From positions 1-51,084 of the forward strand of contig JAMLIC010000061.1 in NCBI GenBank assembly GCA_023954375.1: a stretch of DNA of 51,084 bases, in the 5' to 3' direction. The notes below the pieces were generated by a model that saw nothing but the letters and a program-made list of their open reading frames with translations, was not told where the DNA came from and searched no databases. This stretch comes from Planctomycetota bacterium. Lineage in GTDB: Bacteria > Planctomycetota > J058. Numbering within the stretch: position 1 is the stretch's first letter; the number at the start of each line of letters is the position of its first letter. Positions 8,021 to 16,012 of the stretch are shown here, piece after piece. The position numbers were made by a program, and so were the translations under genes.

Positions 8021-10207
8021 ATGCCCGACCTGCTGATCGAGCTCGGGACCGAGGAGGTCCCGGCGAGCTACCTCGACCGGGCCCTGCCCGAGCTGCAGAG
8101 GATCGTCACCCAGGGGCTGACCGAGGTCGGCCTGGCGCCGCGCGAGGTCCAGGTGGGCGGCTCGCCCCGGCGCATCGCGCTCTGGGCGGGCGACCTGCCC
8201 GACCGCCAGCCCGACGTCGTCGAGGAGAAGGTGGGCCCCTCCGAGCAGGCCGCCTACAAGGACGGCCAGCCGACGACGGCCGCGCTCAAGTTCGCCGAGT
8301 CGATGGGGGTGGCGGTCGCGGCGCTCGAGTGGCGCGAGGTGACCAAGGGCAAGAAGACGACGCGCTACCTGTACGCCGCCCGCAAGGTCGCCGGCCGCCC
8401 GACGCTCGAGGTCCTGGCCGAGCGCCTCCCCGGGTTCATCGAGGCGATCCCCTTCAAGAAGAGCATGCGCTGGGTGCCCGGCGCCAAGGTGCGCTTCGCC
8501 CGCCCGGTGCGGCGGCTCACCGCCCTGCTCGGCGCCGAGGTCGTGCCCTTCACCTGGGCCGGCGTGCGCAGCGACCGCGTGGTGCAGGGGCACCGCTTCC
8601 TCGACCCCGAGCCGTTCGCCCTGCGCGACGCCTCGTGGAAGGCCTACGTCGACCGCCTGCGCGAGGCGCACGTGCTCGTCGTGCCGGCCGAGCGGCGCAA
8701 GGCGGTCGAGGAGGGGCTCAGGAGGCACGTCCCGCCCGAGGCGCTCGCGGCGCGCCAGCACCTCGTCGACGAGGTCACCAACCTCGTCGAGTGGCCGCTC
8801 GTCGACGCCGGCCGCTTCGAGGAGCGCTACCTGCGCCTGCCCGCGATCGTCGTCGAGGAGGCGATGACCGGGCACCAGCGCTACTTCCCCATCCCGGACG
8901 AGGGCGGCGAGCGGCTCCAGCCGCGCTTCGCCTACGTGGCCAACCGCCCGTTCGACCCCGTGATCCGCGGCGGCAACGAGCGGGTGCTCGCCGCGCGCCT
9001 GCACGACGCGCTGTTCTTCTTCGAGCAGGACCAGAAGGTCCCGCTCGACCAGCGCGTCGACAAGCTCGACGAGATCGTCTTCATGCAGGAGCTGGGCACC
9101 TACCGGGCGCGGATCGACCGCATCGACCACATCGCCCTCGAGGTGGCCCGCGTGGCCGGCTGGGTCCCGCCCACGACGACCACGCCGGGCACCGGGCAGA
9201 AGGTCACCAAGGCCGTCGGCCCGGGCGCGACGCTCGCGCTGCACATCCACCTCGCGGCGCAGCTCGCGCGCACGGACCTGACCACGGACATCGTCCAGGA
9301 GTTCCCCGGGCTCCAGGGCGAGATGGGCAGCATCTACGCCCGCCTCCAGGGCCAGCCGGCGGCCGTCGCCGACGCGCTCCGCGAGGCCTACCTGCCGCGG
9401 AGCGAGGGCGGCCCGCTGCCGAGCTCGCAGGTGGGGATCTGCCTGTCGATCGCCGACAAGCTGGACACGATCGCCTGCGCCTGGGCCACCGGGCGCAAGC
9501 CGACCGGGAGCAAGGACCCCTTCATGGTCCGGCGCTCGGTGATCGGTGTGCTCCGGATCCTGCGCGAGCGCGGGCTCGACGGCGGCTACGCGCGGCTCGT
9601 GCGCGCGGCGATCGCGCAGCTGCCCGACGGCATCGGCGGCGACCGGGACGCCCTCGAGGCCGAGGTGCTCGACTACTTCCGGGCGCGCGTCGAGGGGCTC
9701 ATGGTCGAGGCCGACCGCGAGCGCCACGCGGTCGACCTGGTGCGGGCGGTCCTCGGCTCGGGCGCCGACCCGTCGAACGTCGTCGACGCGTGGGCGCGCC
9801 TCGACGCGCTCGTGCAGCTCGCGGCCGACCCCCGCTTCAAGCGGCTGTTCGAGCTCGTCGAGCGCACGCGCAACATCACCGCCAAGAGCGGCGAGGGCGT
9901 GGACCCGCAGGACGTGGACGAGGCCAGCCTCGAGCACCCCGCCGAGCAGGCCCTGCACGCCGCGCTGGCCGGGTGCCGCGAGCAGGTGACCGCCCTCGTG
10001 GCCCAGCGGCGCTACGTCGACGCGGGCGCCCTCTACGCCGAGCGCCTGGCGGACGTCGTCCACACCTTCTTCGAGCCGGCGCCGCGCGGCGTGTTCGTCC
10101 TCGACGAGGACCCGCGCAAGCGCACGAACAGGCTGGCCTTGCTCAAGCAGGTCCACGCGCTGCTCGCGGCCGGGTTCGCCGACCTGGCGCTCGTGCAGAA
10201 GGGCTGA
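8021..10207 (+). CDS. glyS: Glycyl-tRNA synthetase beta subunit
   Basis: 728 residues, slightly longer than the usual 690-700. The N-terminus LLIELGTEEVPASYL is diagnostic of GlyS, as are GFIEAIPFKKSMRW and the HD-like central region VVEEAMTGHQRYFP. The C-terminal anticodon-binding-like region contains FVLDEDPRKRTNRLALL. It partners GlyQ in glycylation of tRNA-Gly. The ATG at 8021 follows TAGGAGCTTCCC, in which the glyQ stop overlaps the Shine-Dalgarno sequence, consistent with coupled translation. All expected regions are intact. Confidence 0.97.
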   Translation: MPDLLIELGTEEVPASYLDRALPELQRIVTQGLTEVGLAPREVQVGGSPRRIALWAGDLPDRQPDVVEEKVGPSEQAAYKDGQPTTAALKFAESMGVAVAALEWREVTKGKKTTRYLYAARKVAGRPTLEVLAERLPGFIEAIPFKKSMRWVPGAKVRFARPVRRLTALLGAEVVPFTWAGVRSDRVVQGHRFLDPEPFALRDASWKAYVDRLREAHVLVVPAERRKAVEEGLRRHVPPEALAARQHLVDEVTNLVEWPLVDAGRFEERYLRLPAIVVEEAMTGHQRYFPIPDEGGERLQPRFAYVANRPFDPVIRGGNERVLAARLHDALFFFEQDQKVPLDQRVDKLDEIVFMQELGTYRARIDRIDHIALEVARVAGWVPPTTTTPGTGQKVTKAVGPGATLALHIHLAAQLARTDLTTDIVQEFPGLQGEMGSIYARLQGQPAAVADALREAYLPRSEGGPLPSSQVGICLSIADKLDTIACAWATGRKPTGSKDPFMVRRSVIGVLRILRERGLDGGYARLVRAAIAQLPDGIGGDRDALEAEVLDYFRARVEGLMVEADRERHAVDLVRAVLGSGADPSNVVDAWARLDALVQLAADPRFKRLFELVERTRNITAKSGEGVDPQDVDEASLEHPAEQALHAALAGCREQVTALVAQRRYVDAGALYAERLADVVHTFFEPAPRGVFVLDEDPRKRTNRLALLKQVHALLAAGFADLALVQKG

Positions 10208-10226
10208 AGCGGCCGCCCTCCGGTGC

Positions 10227-10232
10227 TACAGT
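10227..10232 (+). promoter_or_regulatory. Putative -10 hexamer TACAGT
   Basis: TACAGT preceded by GC lies 20 nt after the glyS stop and 56 nt before the next ATG. It fits the TAnnnT pattern, giving a leader of about 50 nt for the 171-residue protein. Confidence 0.3.
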
Positions 10233-10288
10233 TCGGGGAGCGGCTCGACCGACCCGCAGCGGGCGCGGCCGACCTATCCGGGGGGGTG

Positions 10289-10804
10289 ATGGACAAGATC
10301 AAGCTCCGCGAGCAGTGGCGCTCGTTCAAGCAGGCGTTCGACCAGCACCTCGGTCCGGTGATCGGGAAGCGCTGGGCGACGAAGGCCTTCAGCCTGGGCC
10401 TGGGCCCCAAGCTGGACGACGTCGCGAAGGAGTACCAGGCCACGGCCAGCGCCTGGAACAGGGCGGCCGCCCACGTCGACAGCGCCGATCGCGGCAACAT
10501 CGTCGCCATGAACGAGGTCCAGCGCGTGATGGGCAGCGTCGTGAAGCACGCCAAGGCCGTCACGGCCCACGCCGACAAGGCGCAGGAGAAGCTGAAGGCC
10601 TACAGGGACATCCTCCAGCAGGGCCTCGCCGGCGCGACCGGCGCCCTGCTGCCCGCGCAGGAGGAGGCGGTCCGCAAGGCCTTCGGCTCGCTGAGCGTCA
10701 TGAGCGACCTCGTCAAGGGGATCGAGCAGCACGCCAGGGAGTACTACGGACGAAACGCCAGGACCGCGCAGGAGCGGTACCGCTCGCTCATGAAGCAGCG
10801 CTGA
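10289..10804 (+). CDS. Hypothetical small helical protein
   Basis: 171 residues, family not recognised. The ATG at 10289 is preceded by a run of seven G (weak ribosome-binding site); a GTG immediately upstream (10286) and a more distant in-frame ATG (10223) are alternatives. The protein is Lys/Arg/Ala/Gln-rich and almost entirely helical by eye, with no signal peptide or membrane segment; Lys is unusually frequent for this genome. It ends RYRSLMKQR. It lies alone between glyS and mnmG with a hairpin downstream. It might be a helical-bundle or coiled-coil accessory protein, but no function can be assigned. Confidence 0.7.
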   Translation: MDKIKLREQWRSFKQAFDQHLGPVIGKRWATKAFSLGLGPKLDDVAKEYQATASAWNRAAAHVDSADRGNIVAMNEVQRVMGSVVKHAKAVTAHADKAQEKLKAYRDILQQGLAGATGALLPAQEEAVRKAFGSLSVMSDLVKGIEQHAREYYGRNARTAQERYRSLMKQR

Positions 10805-10827
10805 CGGCGCTCGTCGATCGGGTGCGC

Positions 10828-10848
10828 GGCGCCCGCGCCCCGGGCGCC
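10828..10848. terminator. Hairpin between hypothetical gene and mnmG
   Basis: GGCGCCCG (10828-10835) pairs with CGGGCGCC (10841-10848) around a 5-nt loop, immediately before the mnmG -10 hexamer. It could terminate the upstream transcript, although no T-run follows. Confidence 0.35.
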
Positions 10849-10854
10849 TCCCGG

Positions 10855-10860
10855 TAAGAT
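10855..10860 (+). promoter_or_regulatory. -10 hexamer TAAGAT of mnmG, near-leaderless
   Basis: TAAGAT ends 9 nt before the ATG at 10870, so a start about 7 nt downstream of the hexamer leaves only a few leader bases. There is no Shine-Dalgarno sequence. The 18-nt module TAAG(A/C)TCGACGCCCC(A/G)TG recurs at 28353-28370. Confidence 0.5.
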
Positions 10861-10869
10861 CGACGCCCC

Positions 10870-12657
10870 ATGGACCCGTGGGACGTGATCGTCGTCGGCG
10901 CCGGCCACGCCGGGATCGAGGCCGCCCTGGCCGCGGCCCGCCTCGGCCGGCGCACGCTCCTGCTCACGGCGAACCTCGACACGGTCGGCAAGATGTCCTG
11001 CAACCCGTCGATCGGCGGGCAGGCCAAGGGCCAGATCGTGCGCGAGGTCGACGCGCTCGGCGGCGAGATGGGCCGCGCCGCCGACGCGACCGGGATCCAC
11101 TTCCGCCTGCTCAACACGAGCAAGGGCCCGGCGGTGCAGGCGCCGCGCGCGCAGTGCGACAAGCCGCGCTACGCGGCCACCATGAAGCGCGCCGTCGAGG
11201 CGCAGCCCGGGCTGACGCTCCGCCAGGAGCACGTGACCGACGTCCTCGTCGAGGCGGGCCGCGTCACGGGCGTGCAGGTGGGCGCGCGGGTCTACACGGC
11301 GCGCGCGGTCGTGCTCACCAACGGGACCTTCCTGCGCGGCGTCCTCCACCAGGGCCTCGAGCAGCACCAGGGCGGGCGCATGGGCGAGCCGCCGTCGGGG
11401 CTGCTCGCGGCGCTCGCGGCCGCGGGGATCCGCACCGGGCGCATGAAGACGGGCACGCCGCCGCGCGTGAACGGGCGCACGCTCGACCCGGGCGCCATGG
11501 AGGTCCAGCCGGGCGACGCGGCGCCGGTCCTCTTCTCGTTCCTGTCCGACGGCCCGCCGCCGCTGCCGCAGGTGGCCTGCTGGGTGACGCGCACGACGGA
11601 GGCCACCCACGCGGCGATCCGCGAGAACCTCGACCGCTCGCCGCTCTACTCGGGCGTGATCTGCGGCGTCGGCCCGCGCTACTGCCCGTCGCTCGAGGAC
11701 AAGGTCGTCAAGTTCCCCGACAAGGCCTCGCACCAGGTGTTCGTCGAGCCCGAGGGGCTCGACACGCTCGAGGTCTACCTGAACGGGATCTCCACCTCGC
11801 TCCCGCCCGACGTCCAGGCGCGCGTCGTGGCCTCGATCCCGGGCCTCGAGCGGGCCGAGGTCCTGCGCTGGGGCTACGCGGTCGAGTACGACTACTTCCC
11901 GCCGACCCAGCTCTGGCCGAGCCTCGAGTCGAAGGCGGTCGGGGGGCTGTTCTTCGCCGGGCAGGTCAACGGCACGACCGGCTACGAGGAGGCCGCCGGC
12001 CAGGGGCTCGTCGCCGGGGTCAACGCGGCGCGCCTCGTCGCCGGCCAGCCGCCGCTCGTGCTCTCGCGCGACGCGTCCTACATCGGCGTCCTGATCGACG
12101 ACCTCGTCACGCGCGGGACCGAGGAGCCCTACCGCATGTTCTCGTCGCGCGCGGAGCACCGCCTGCTCCTGCGCCACGACAACGCCGACGAGCGGCTCAC
12201 CCCGCTCGGCCGCGCGCTGGGCCTCGTCGACGACGCGCGCTGGGCCGCGTTCGACCGCAAGCGCGAGGCCCTCGCCGCCGGCCGCGCCGCCTTCGCCCGC
12301 CGGCCGCACCTCGCCCGCGCCATGCGCCGCCAGGACGCCGTCCTCGAGGAGGTGGCCGCCGACCTCCCCGACGTCCTCGCCCTGCCGGCGGCGGCGCGCC
12401 GGCTCCTCGAGACCGAGCTGCGCTACGCCGGCTACCTCGAGCGGCAGGCGGCGCACGTCGAGCGCCAGCGCCGGCTCGAGGGGCTGCCGCTCCCCGACGA
12501 CCTCGACTACCTGGCGCTCGCCGGCCTGGCCGCCGAGGCGCGCGAGAAGCTCGCCGCGGTCCGGCCGCGGTCGCTCGGCCAGGCCAGCCGCATCGCCGGG
12601 GTCAGCCCGTCGGACATCGACGTCCTCCTCATCCACGCGCACCGGCGCCGGGCCTGA
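10870..12657 (+). CDS. mnmG: tRNA uridine-5-carboxymethylaminomethyl modification enzyme MnmG
   Basis: 595 residues. With MnmE, MnmG installs the cmnm5 (or related) group on the wobble uridine of tRNAs, using FAD, glycine and methylene-tetrahydrofolate. The N-terminal dinucleotide-binding motif VGAGHAGIEAALAAARLG is clear, as are SCNPSIGG, DALGGEMGRAADATG and NTSKGPAVQAPRAQCD; the second FAD region (GLFFAGQVNGTTGYEEAAGQG) and the helical C-terminus (YAGYLERQ) are also present. It is slightly shorter than typical (about 620), mainly at the C-terminus, with nothing essential missing by eye. It appears to be transcribed from a near-leaderless promoter. No mnmE is present in the window. Confidence 0.97.
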   Translation: MDPWDVIVVGAGHAGIEAALAAARLGRRTLLLTANLDTVGKMSCNPSIGGQAKGQIVREVDALGGEMGRAADATGIHFRLLNTSKGPAVQAPRAQCDKPRYAATMKRAVEAQPGLTLRQEHVTDVLVEAGRVTGVQVGARVYTARAVVLTNGTFLRGVLHQGLEQHQGGRMGEPPSGLLAALAAAGIRTGRMKTGTPPRVNGRTLDPGAMEVQPGDAAPVLFSFLSDGPPPLPQVACWVTRTTEATHAAIRENLDRSPLYSGVICGVGPRYCPSLEDKVVKFPDKASHQVFVEPEGLDTLEVYLNGISTSLPPDVQARVVASIPGLERAEVLRWGYAVEYDYFPPTQLWPSLESKAVGGLFFAGQVNGTTGYEEAAGQGLVAGVNAARLVAGQPPLVLSRDASYIGVLIDDLVTRGTEEPYRMFSSRAEHRLLLRHDNADERLTPLGRALGLVDDARWAAFDRKREALAAGRAAFARRPHLARAMRRQDAVLEEVAADLPDVLALPAAARRLLETELRYAGYLERQAAHVERQRRLEGLPLPDDLDYLALAGLAAEAREKLAAVRPRSLGQASRIAGVSPSDIDVLLIHAHRRRA

Positions 12658-13593
12658 GTGGCGACGCCGGCCGACCCCTGGCCGCGGCGCGCGCCGCGCT
12701 CCGTCCTCTCCGACGCCCGGGCCGTCCGGCGCCGGCGGGCGCTCGAGTGGGTGGTCGGCGTGGCGGCGCTGCTGCTGTTCGCCGCGGGCCTCGCGCTCTT
12801 CGCGCTCCCGCCCGCCCACCCCCTCCTCTGGCCGGCCCTGTTCCTGGCGCTGCTCCTGGGGGCGATCACCGCGGGCGCCGGGCTCCTCCGGGTCGTCCAG
12901 AGCGACACGCTGGTGTTCGACTTCGAGGGGACGATGCGCGTCCGTCGCACGCTCCTGCGCGACCTCGCGCGCCGGCTCGACGGCGGCCGCCTCGAGGAGC
13001 ACGGGAGCCACACGGCGCGCGTCGCCGGCCGCCGCGACGGCCTCGAGGTGACCGTCACCGCCTGGGTCCAGCCGTCCATCCTCCCCGACACGGACGAGGT
13101 CACGTGGACGGTGGGCTTCGCCTCGCCGTGGGGGCCCGCGCTCATCCAGCGCGAGCTCCACGCCGGCGGCGCGGCCCGGCTCGTCGTGCGCGGCGCGCCG
13201 GCGCCGCCCCTCGACGACGCGCTGACCGCGGCGCTCCTCACGGCCTTCGAGCGCCTCCACGTCGAGAGCCCGATCGAGCTCGGCCCGCGGGGCCTGGTCG
13301 CGCGGACCCCGGGCCACACCCGGCTGCTCCTCCAGCCCCGGCAGCAGGAGGAGCTGGTCGCGTGCCTGCTCGACGTGGCGCGTCGGCTCGGCGCGCCGCG
13401 GCCGGTCGAGGTGAGCGCCAGCGCGCGCGTGTGCGCCGTCGTGTGCCCCTACTGCCGGACGAACGTCGCGGCGGAGCGCGTGGACTGCCTGGCCTGCGGC
13501 ACGCCCCACCACGCGGCCTGCCTCGCCGAGCACGGCGGCTGCACGGTCGCGGGCTGCAGGGGGGACCGCCGGGCGGAGCGCATCAGGTCGTGA
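12658..13593 (+). CDS. Two-helix membrane protein with C-terminal RING-like zinc finger
   Basis: 311 residues. The GTG start abuts the mnmG stop codon with no gap, suggesting translational coupling. Residues about 28-52 and 57-80 are two strongly hydrophobic helices; the middle 170 residues look like a soluble alpha/beta domain. The C-terminus holds a dense Cys/His cluster (about 262-300): CPYC, then CLACGTPHHAAC, then two more Cys (GGC, AGC). This resembles the prokaryotic RING/treble-clef fingers found in planctomycetes (family knowledge). Whether it acts as a ubiquitin-ligase-like module or only as a structural zinc site cannot be told. The exact family is not recognised. Confidence 0.75.
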   Translation: MATPADPWPRRAPRSVLSDARAVRRRRALEWVVGVAALLLFAAGLALFALPPAHPLLWPALFLALLLGAITAGAGLLRVVQSDTLVFDFEGTMRVRRTLLRDLARRLDGGRLEEHGSHTARVAGRRDGLEVTVTAWVQPSILPDTDEVTWTVGFASPWGPALIQRELHAGGAARLVVRGAPAPPLDDALTAALLTAFERLHVESPIELGPRGLVARTPGHTRLLLQPRQQEELVACLLDVARRLGAPRPVEVSASARVCAVVCPYCRTNVAAERVDCLACGTPHHAACLAEHGGCTVAGCRGDRRAERIRS

Positions 13594-13631
13594 CGGACCC
13601 GGGGCTCCTGGCGGCCTCCCTCGGACGCGGT

Positions 13632-13637
13632 CAGACT
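13632..13637 (+). promoter_or_regulatory. Putative -10 hexamer CAGACT
   Basis: CAGACTCGCCGACG precedes GAGGGGAGG and the GTG at 13658. It fits the local TAnnnTCG-plus-C/G pattern apart from the first base. Confidence 0.3.
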
Positions 13638-13657
13638 CGCCGACGAGGGGAGGACCC

Positions 13658-14785
13658 GTGCTCGAGGGGCTGACCGGCCTGCGCGACGTGCTCGACGCGG
13701 TCGAGCGCCTGCGCGCCTCGGCCGACCGGGGGGACCGCTCGCAGGTGGCGCGCGCGGAGCGCGCCCTCGCGGGTGACCCGTCGCGCCTGGCCTTCGACCC
13801 GGGCGGCGCGGCGCGGCTGACGGTCGGCGACCGCGTGTACGAGGCCGGGCGCTTCGAGGTGCCGACGCTGGCCGACCTGCGGGCCCGGGCGGCCGCGCGG
13901 GCGCCCGCCGGCGAGCCGGCGCGGCTGCGGCTGTTCGCGCTGCTCGGGACCCACCCGCTCACCGACGTGGGCGGCCTGCAGGCGATCGCGCCGCCGGGGA
14001 CGCTGTTCCAGGTGGCCTCGCAGTTCAACTGCCTGGAGGCGCCGCGGCCCTGCCTCGTGCCCGTGGCGGACTACTTCCACGACTTCACCCAGGGGCCGCG
14101 CGCCTCGATCGGCGCGTTCCCGGGCGCGCTCCTGCGCCACTACGCCGCGCCCGCGCCCGACGGCTCGCGCTTCGAGCAGACGGCCGCGCGCCAGCTCGAC
14201 CTGCTCGGCGACGCCCTGCCGCCCGACGTCGCGCAGGTGAAGCACGGCTACCTCACGAGCGAGGCGGTCGCCGACCCGGCGGCCCTCGCCGCGGCGCTGG
14301 AGGCGAACTTCGACCTCATCCGCGTCGGCCTCCACGACGACGTCGAGGTCGTCCTCGGGCACGACTGGGACGGCGCGGTCGAGCCGGGGCAGCGGGTGGC
14401 GCAGGCGTTCACGTCCACCTACGCCGCGGGCTACAGCCGGCGCGGGGCCATGGGCGCGCACCTCGACGCGATCTGCGCCTCCCTCCTGCGGGCGGCCTAC
14501 CTCGGGACGCTCCTGGGGGCCGTCGCGCTCGGCAAGCGCTTCGTCGTCCTCACGGCGATCGGCGGCGGCGTGTTCGGCAACGCGCACACCGTGATCTGGG
14601 ACGCGATCTGCCGGGCCGCCGACGAGGCGGCGCCGCTGCTGGGCGGGCCCCTCGACGTCGTGTTCAACGGCCGCGACTTCACGGTCCCCCGCGACCGGCT
14701 GGGGGCCGACGCCGTCGCGCGCGGCGGGCTGCTCGTCGAGCTCGACCGCGGGCTGGTGATGCCCCTCCCGGAGCGGCGCCGCTGA
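13658..14785 (+). CDS. Macrodomain-like protein (candidate ADP-ribose-binding or -hydrolysing)
   Basis: 375 residues, no signal peptide. Two conserved-looking blocks stand out: ASQFNCLEAP (about 123-132), followed 20 residues later by DFTQGPRASIG, and near the C-terminus TAIGGGVFGN (about 300-309). From memory, this pair of blocks marks a family of bacterial and lower-eukaryote proteins in which GGGVFGN would be the phosphate-binding loop of a macrodomain-like fold. GLHDDVEVVLGHDWDG (about 226-241) contributes a cluster of acidic residues. Function is therefore inferred: ADP-ribose or related nucleotide recognition. GTG start with GAGGGGAGG upstream. It stands alone between the zinc-finger gene and the prenyltransferase-repeat gene. 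Confidence 0.6.
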   Translation: MLEGLTGLRDVLDAVERLRASADRGDRSQVARAERALAGDPSRLAFDPGGAARLTVGDRVYEAGRFEVPTLADLRARAAARAPAGEPARLRLFALLGTHPLTDVGGLQAIAPPGTLFQVASQFNCLEAPRPCLVPVADYFHDFTQGPRASIGAFPGALLRHYAAPAPDGSRFEQTAARQLDLLGDALPPDVAQVKHGYLTSEAVADPAALAAALEANFDLIRVGLHDDVEVVLGHDWDGAVEPGQRVAQAFTSTYAAGYSRRGAMGAHLDAICASLLRAAYLGTLLGAVALGKRFVVLTAIGGGVFGNAHTVIWDAICRAADEAAPLLGGPLDVVFNGRDFTVPRDRLGADAVARGGLLVELDRGLVMPLPERRR

Positions 14786-14831
14786 CGTGTCCGCGCGCGC
14801 CCCTGCGTGGCGCGCGGCCCGGCCCGGGTGC

Positions 14832-14837
14832 TAGGCT
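14832..14837 (+). promoter_or_regulatory. Putative -10 hexamer TAGGCT
   Basis: GCTAGGCT precedes the ATG at 14870 by 32 nt in an otherwise almost purely G/C gap. It is preceded by a weak 8-bp hairpin (14791-14798 with 14810-14817) that may end the upstream transcript. Confidence 0.4.
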
Positions 14838-14869
14838 CTGGACTGTCGCCAGACGGCGACGGTGGTCGG

Positions 14870-16012
14870 ATGCGAGCGACTCCAGCCTGCCCCGCGCATC
14901 GACGCCTGACCGCCCTCGCGGCGGCCGGCCTGGCCGTGGCCGCCGCCCTGGCCGTCCCGGCGCCGGCGGTCGGCCAGGAGCGCGGGGCGCCGGCGGCGCG
15001 CAGCCCGGCGGACCCGGGGTTCGACGAGCTCGACCGCGACACGATGGACGCGATCGAGCGCGGCGTGGCCTGGCTGGCGCGCGAGCAGCTCTCCACGTCG
15101 GGCCGGTGGCCGAGCACGCCGCAGCGCTACCAGATGTCGGTCACGGCCCTCGCCGGGCTGGCCCTCCTGGCCCACGGCGACACGCCGGACTCGGGCAAGT
15201 ACTCGCGGCAGGTGCGCCGCGCGGTCGAGTGGGTGCTCGACAGCCAGCGGCGCGAGGAGCGCGGGCACCGCTGGCACGGGCTGCTCTTCGAGGGCAACGA
15301 CGACCCGTTCGACGAGGGCGTCGAGAAGCCCATGCCCATGCACGGGCACGGCTTCGCCCTCCTGTTCCTGGCCGAGGCCTACGGCCAGACGCGCGAGCCG
15401 GCCCTGCGCGAGCGCATGCACGAGGCGATCACCGCCGCCGTGCGCCTCACCGAGCGCTCGATCACGCCCGACGGCGGCTGGTTCTACACCCCCGACTCGC
15501 CGCGCGACGAGGGCTCGGTGACGATCACCCAGATCCAGGGCCTGCGCTCGGCGCGCGACGCCGGGATCGCGGTCGACGCCTCGGTGATCGACCGCGCCGT
15601 CAACTACATCAAGGCCTCGCAGGACCCGAAGGACGGCGGGGTGCGCTACGCGCTCCGCTGGGGCAAGACGTCGCCCGCCCTCACGGCCGCCGGCGTCTCG
15701 GTGCTCCACGCGGCCGGCGAGTACCACGGCGAGGCGCGCGAGCGGGGCTACGCCTACCTGCGCCAGCACCTGACGACCGACCCCAACCGCCACCCGTTCT
15801 TCTTCTACACCCACCTCTACGCCGTCCAGGCCATGTTCCAGCGCGGCGGGCCCGAGTGGGCCCACTACTTCCCGGCGATCCGGCGCGAGCTCCTGGCCCT
15901 GCGCCGCGGCTACGCCCACTGGGACAGCCCCTACGGGCGCTCCTACGGCACGGCCATCTCGCTCCTGATCCTGCAGGTGCCCCTGCGCTACCTGCCCATC
16001 CTCCAGCGCTGA
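14870..16012 (+). CDS. Exported prenyltransferase/squalene-oxidase-repeat-like protein
   Basis: 380 residues. The ATG at 14870 gives a typical signal peptide (basic ATPACPAHRR, hydrophobic Ala/Leu core, cleavage near AVGQ, about residue 37). The mature part is an alpha/alpha-toroid of repeated helical hairpins: SVTALAGLALLAHG, HGFALLFLAEAYGQ, QIQGLRSARDAGI, LTAAGVSVLHAAGEY, all with the spacing seen in planctomycete prenyltransferase-domain proteins. A DxDD cyclase motif is not evident, so catalysis is doubtful and a structural or binding role is possible. It overlaps the next gene by ATGA (16012), so it is coupled to the sigma54-activator fusion. Confidence 0.85.
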   Translation: MRATPACPAHRRLTALAAAGLAVAAALAVPAPAVGQERGAPAARSPADPGFDELDRDTMDAIERGVAWLAREQLSTSGRWPSTPQRYQMSVTALAGLALLAHGDTPDSGKYSRQVRRAVEWVLDSQRREERGHRWHGLLFEGNDDPFDEGVEKPMPMHGHGFALLFLAEAYGQTREPALRERMHEAITAAVRLTERSITPDGGWFYTPDSPRDEGSVTITQIQGLRSARDAGIAVDASVIDRAVNYIKASQDPKDGGVRYALRWGKTSPALTAAGVSVLHAAGEYHGEARERGYAYLRQHLTTDPNRHPFFFYTHLYAVQAMFQRGGPEWAHYFPAIRRELLALRRGYAHWDSPYGRSYGTAISLLILQVPLRYLPILQR

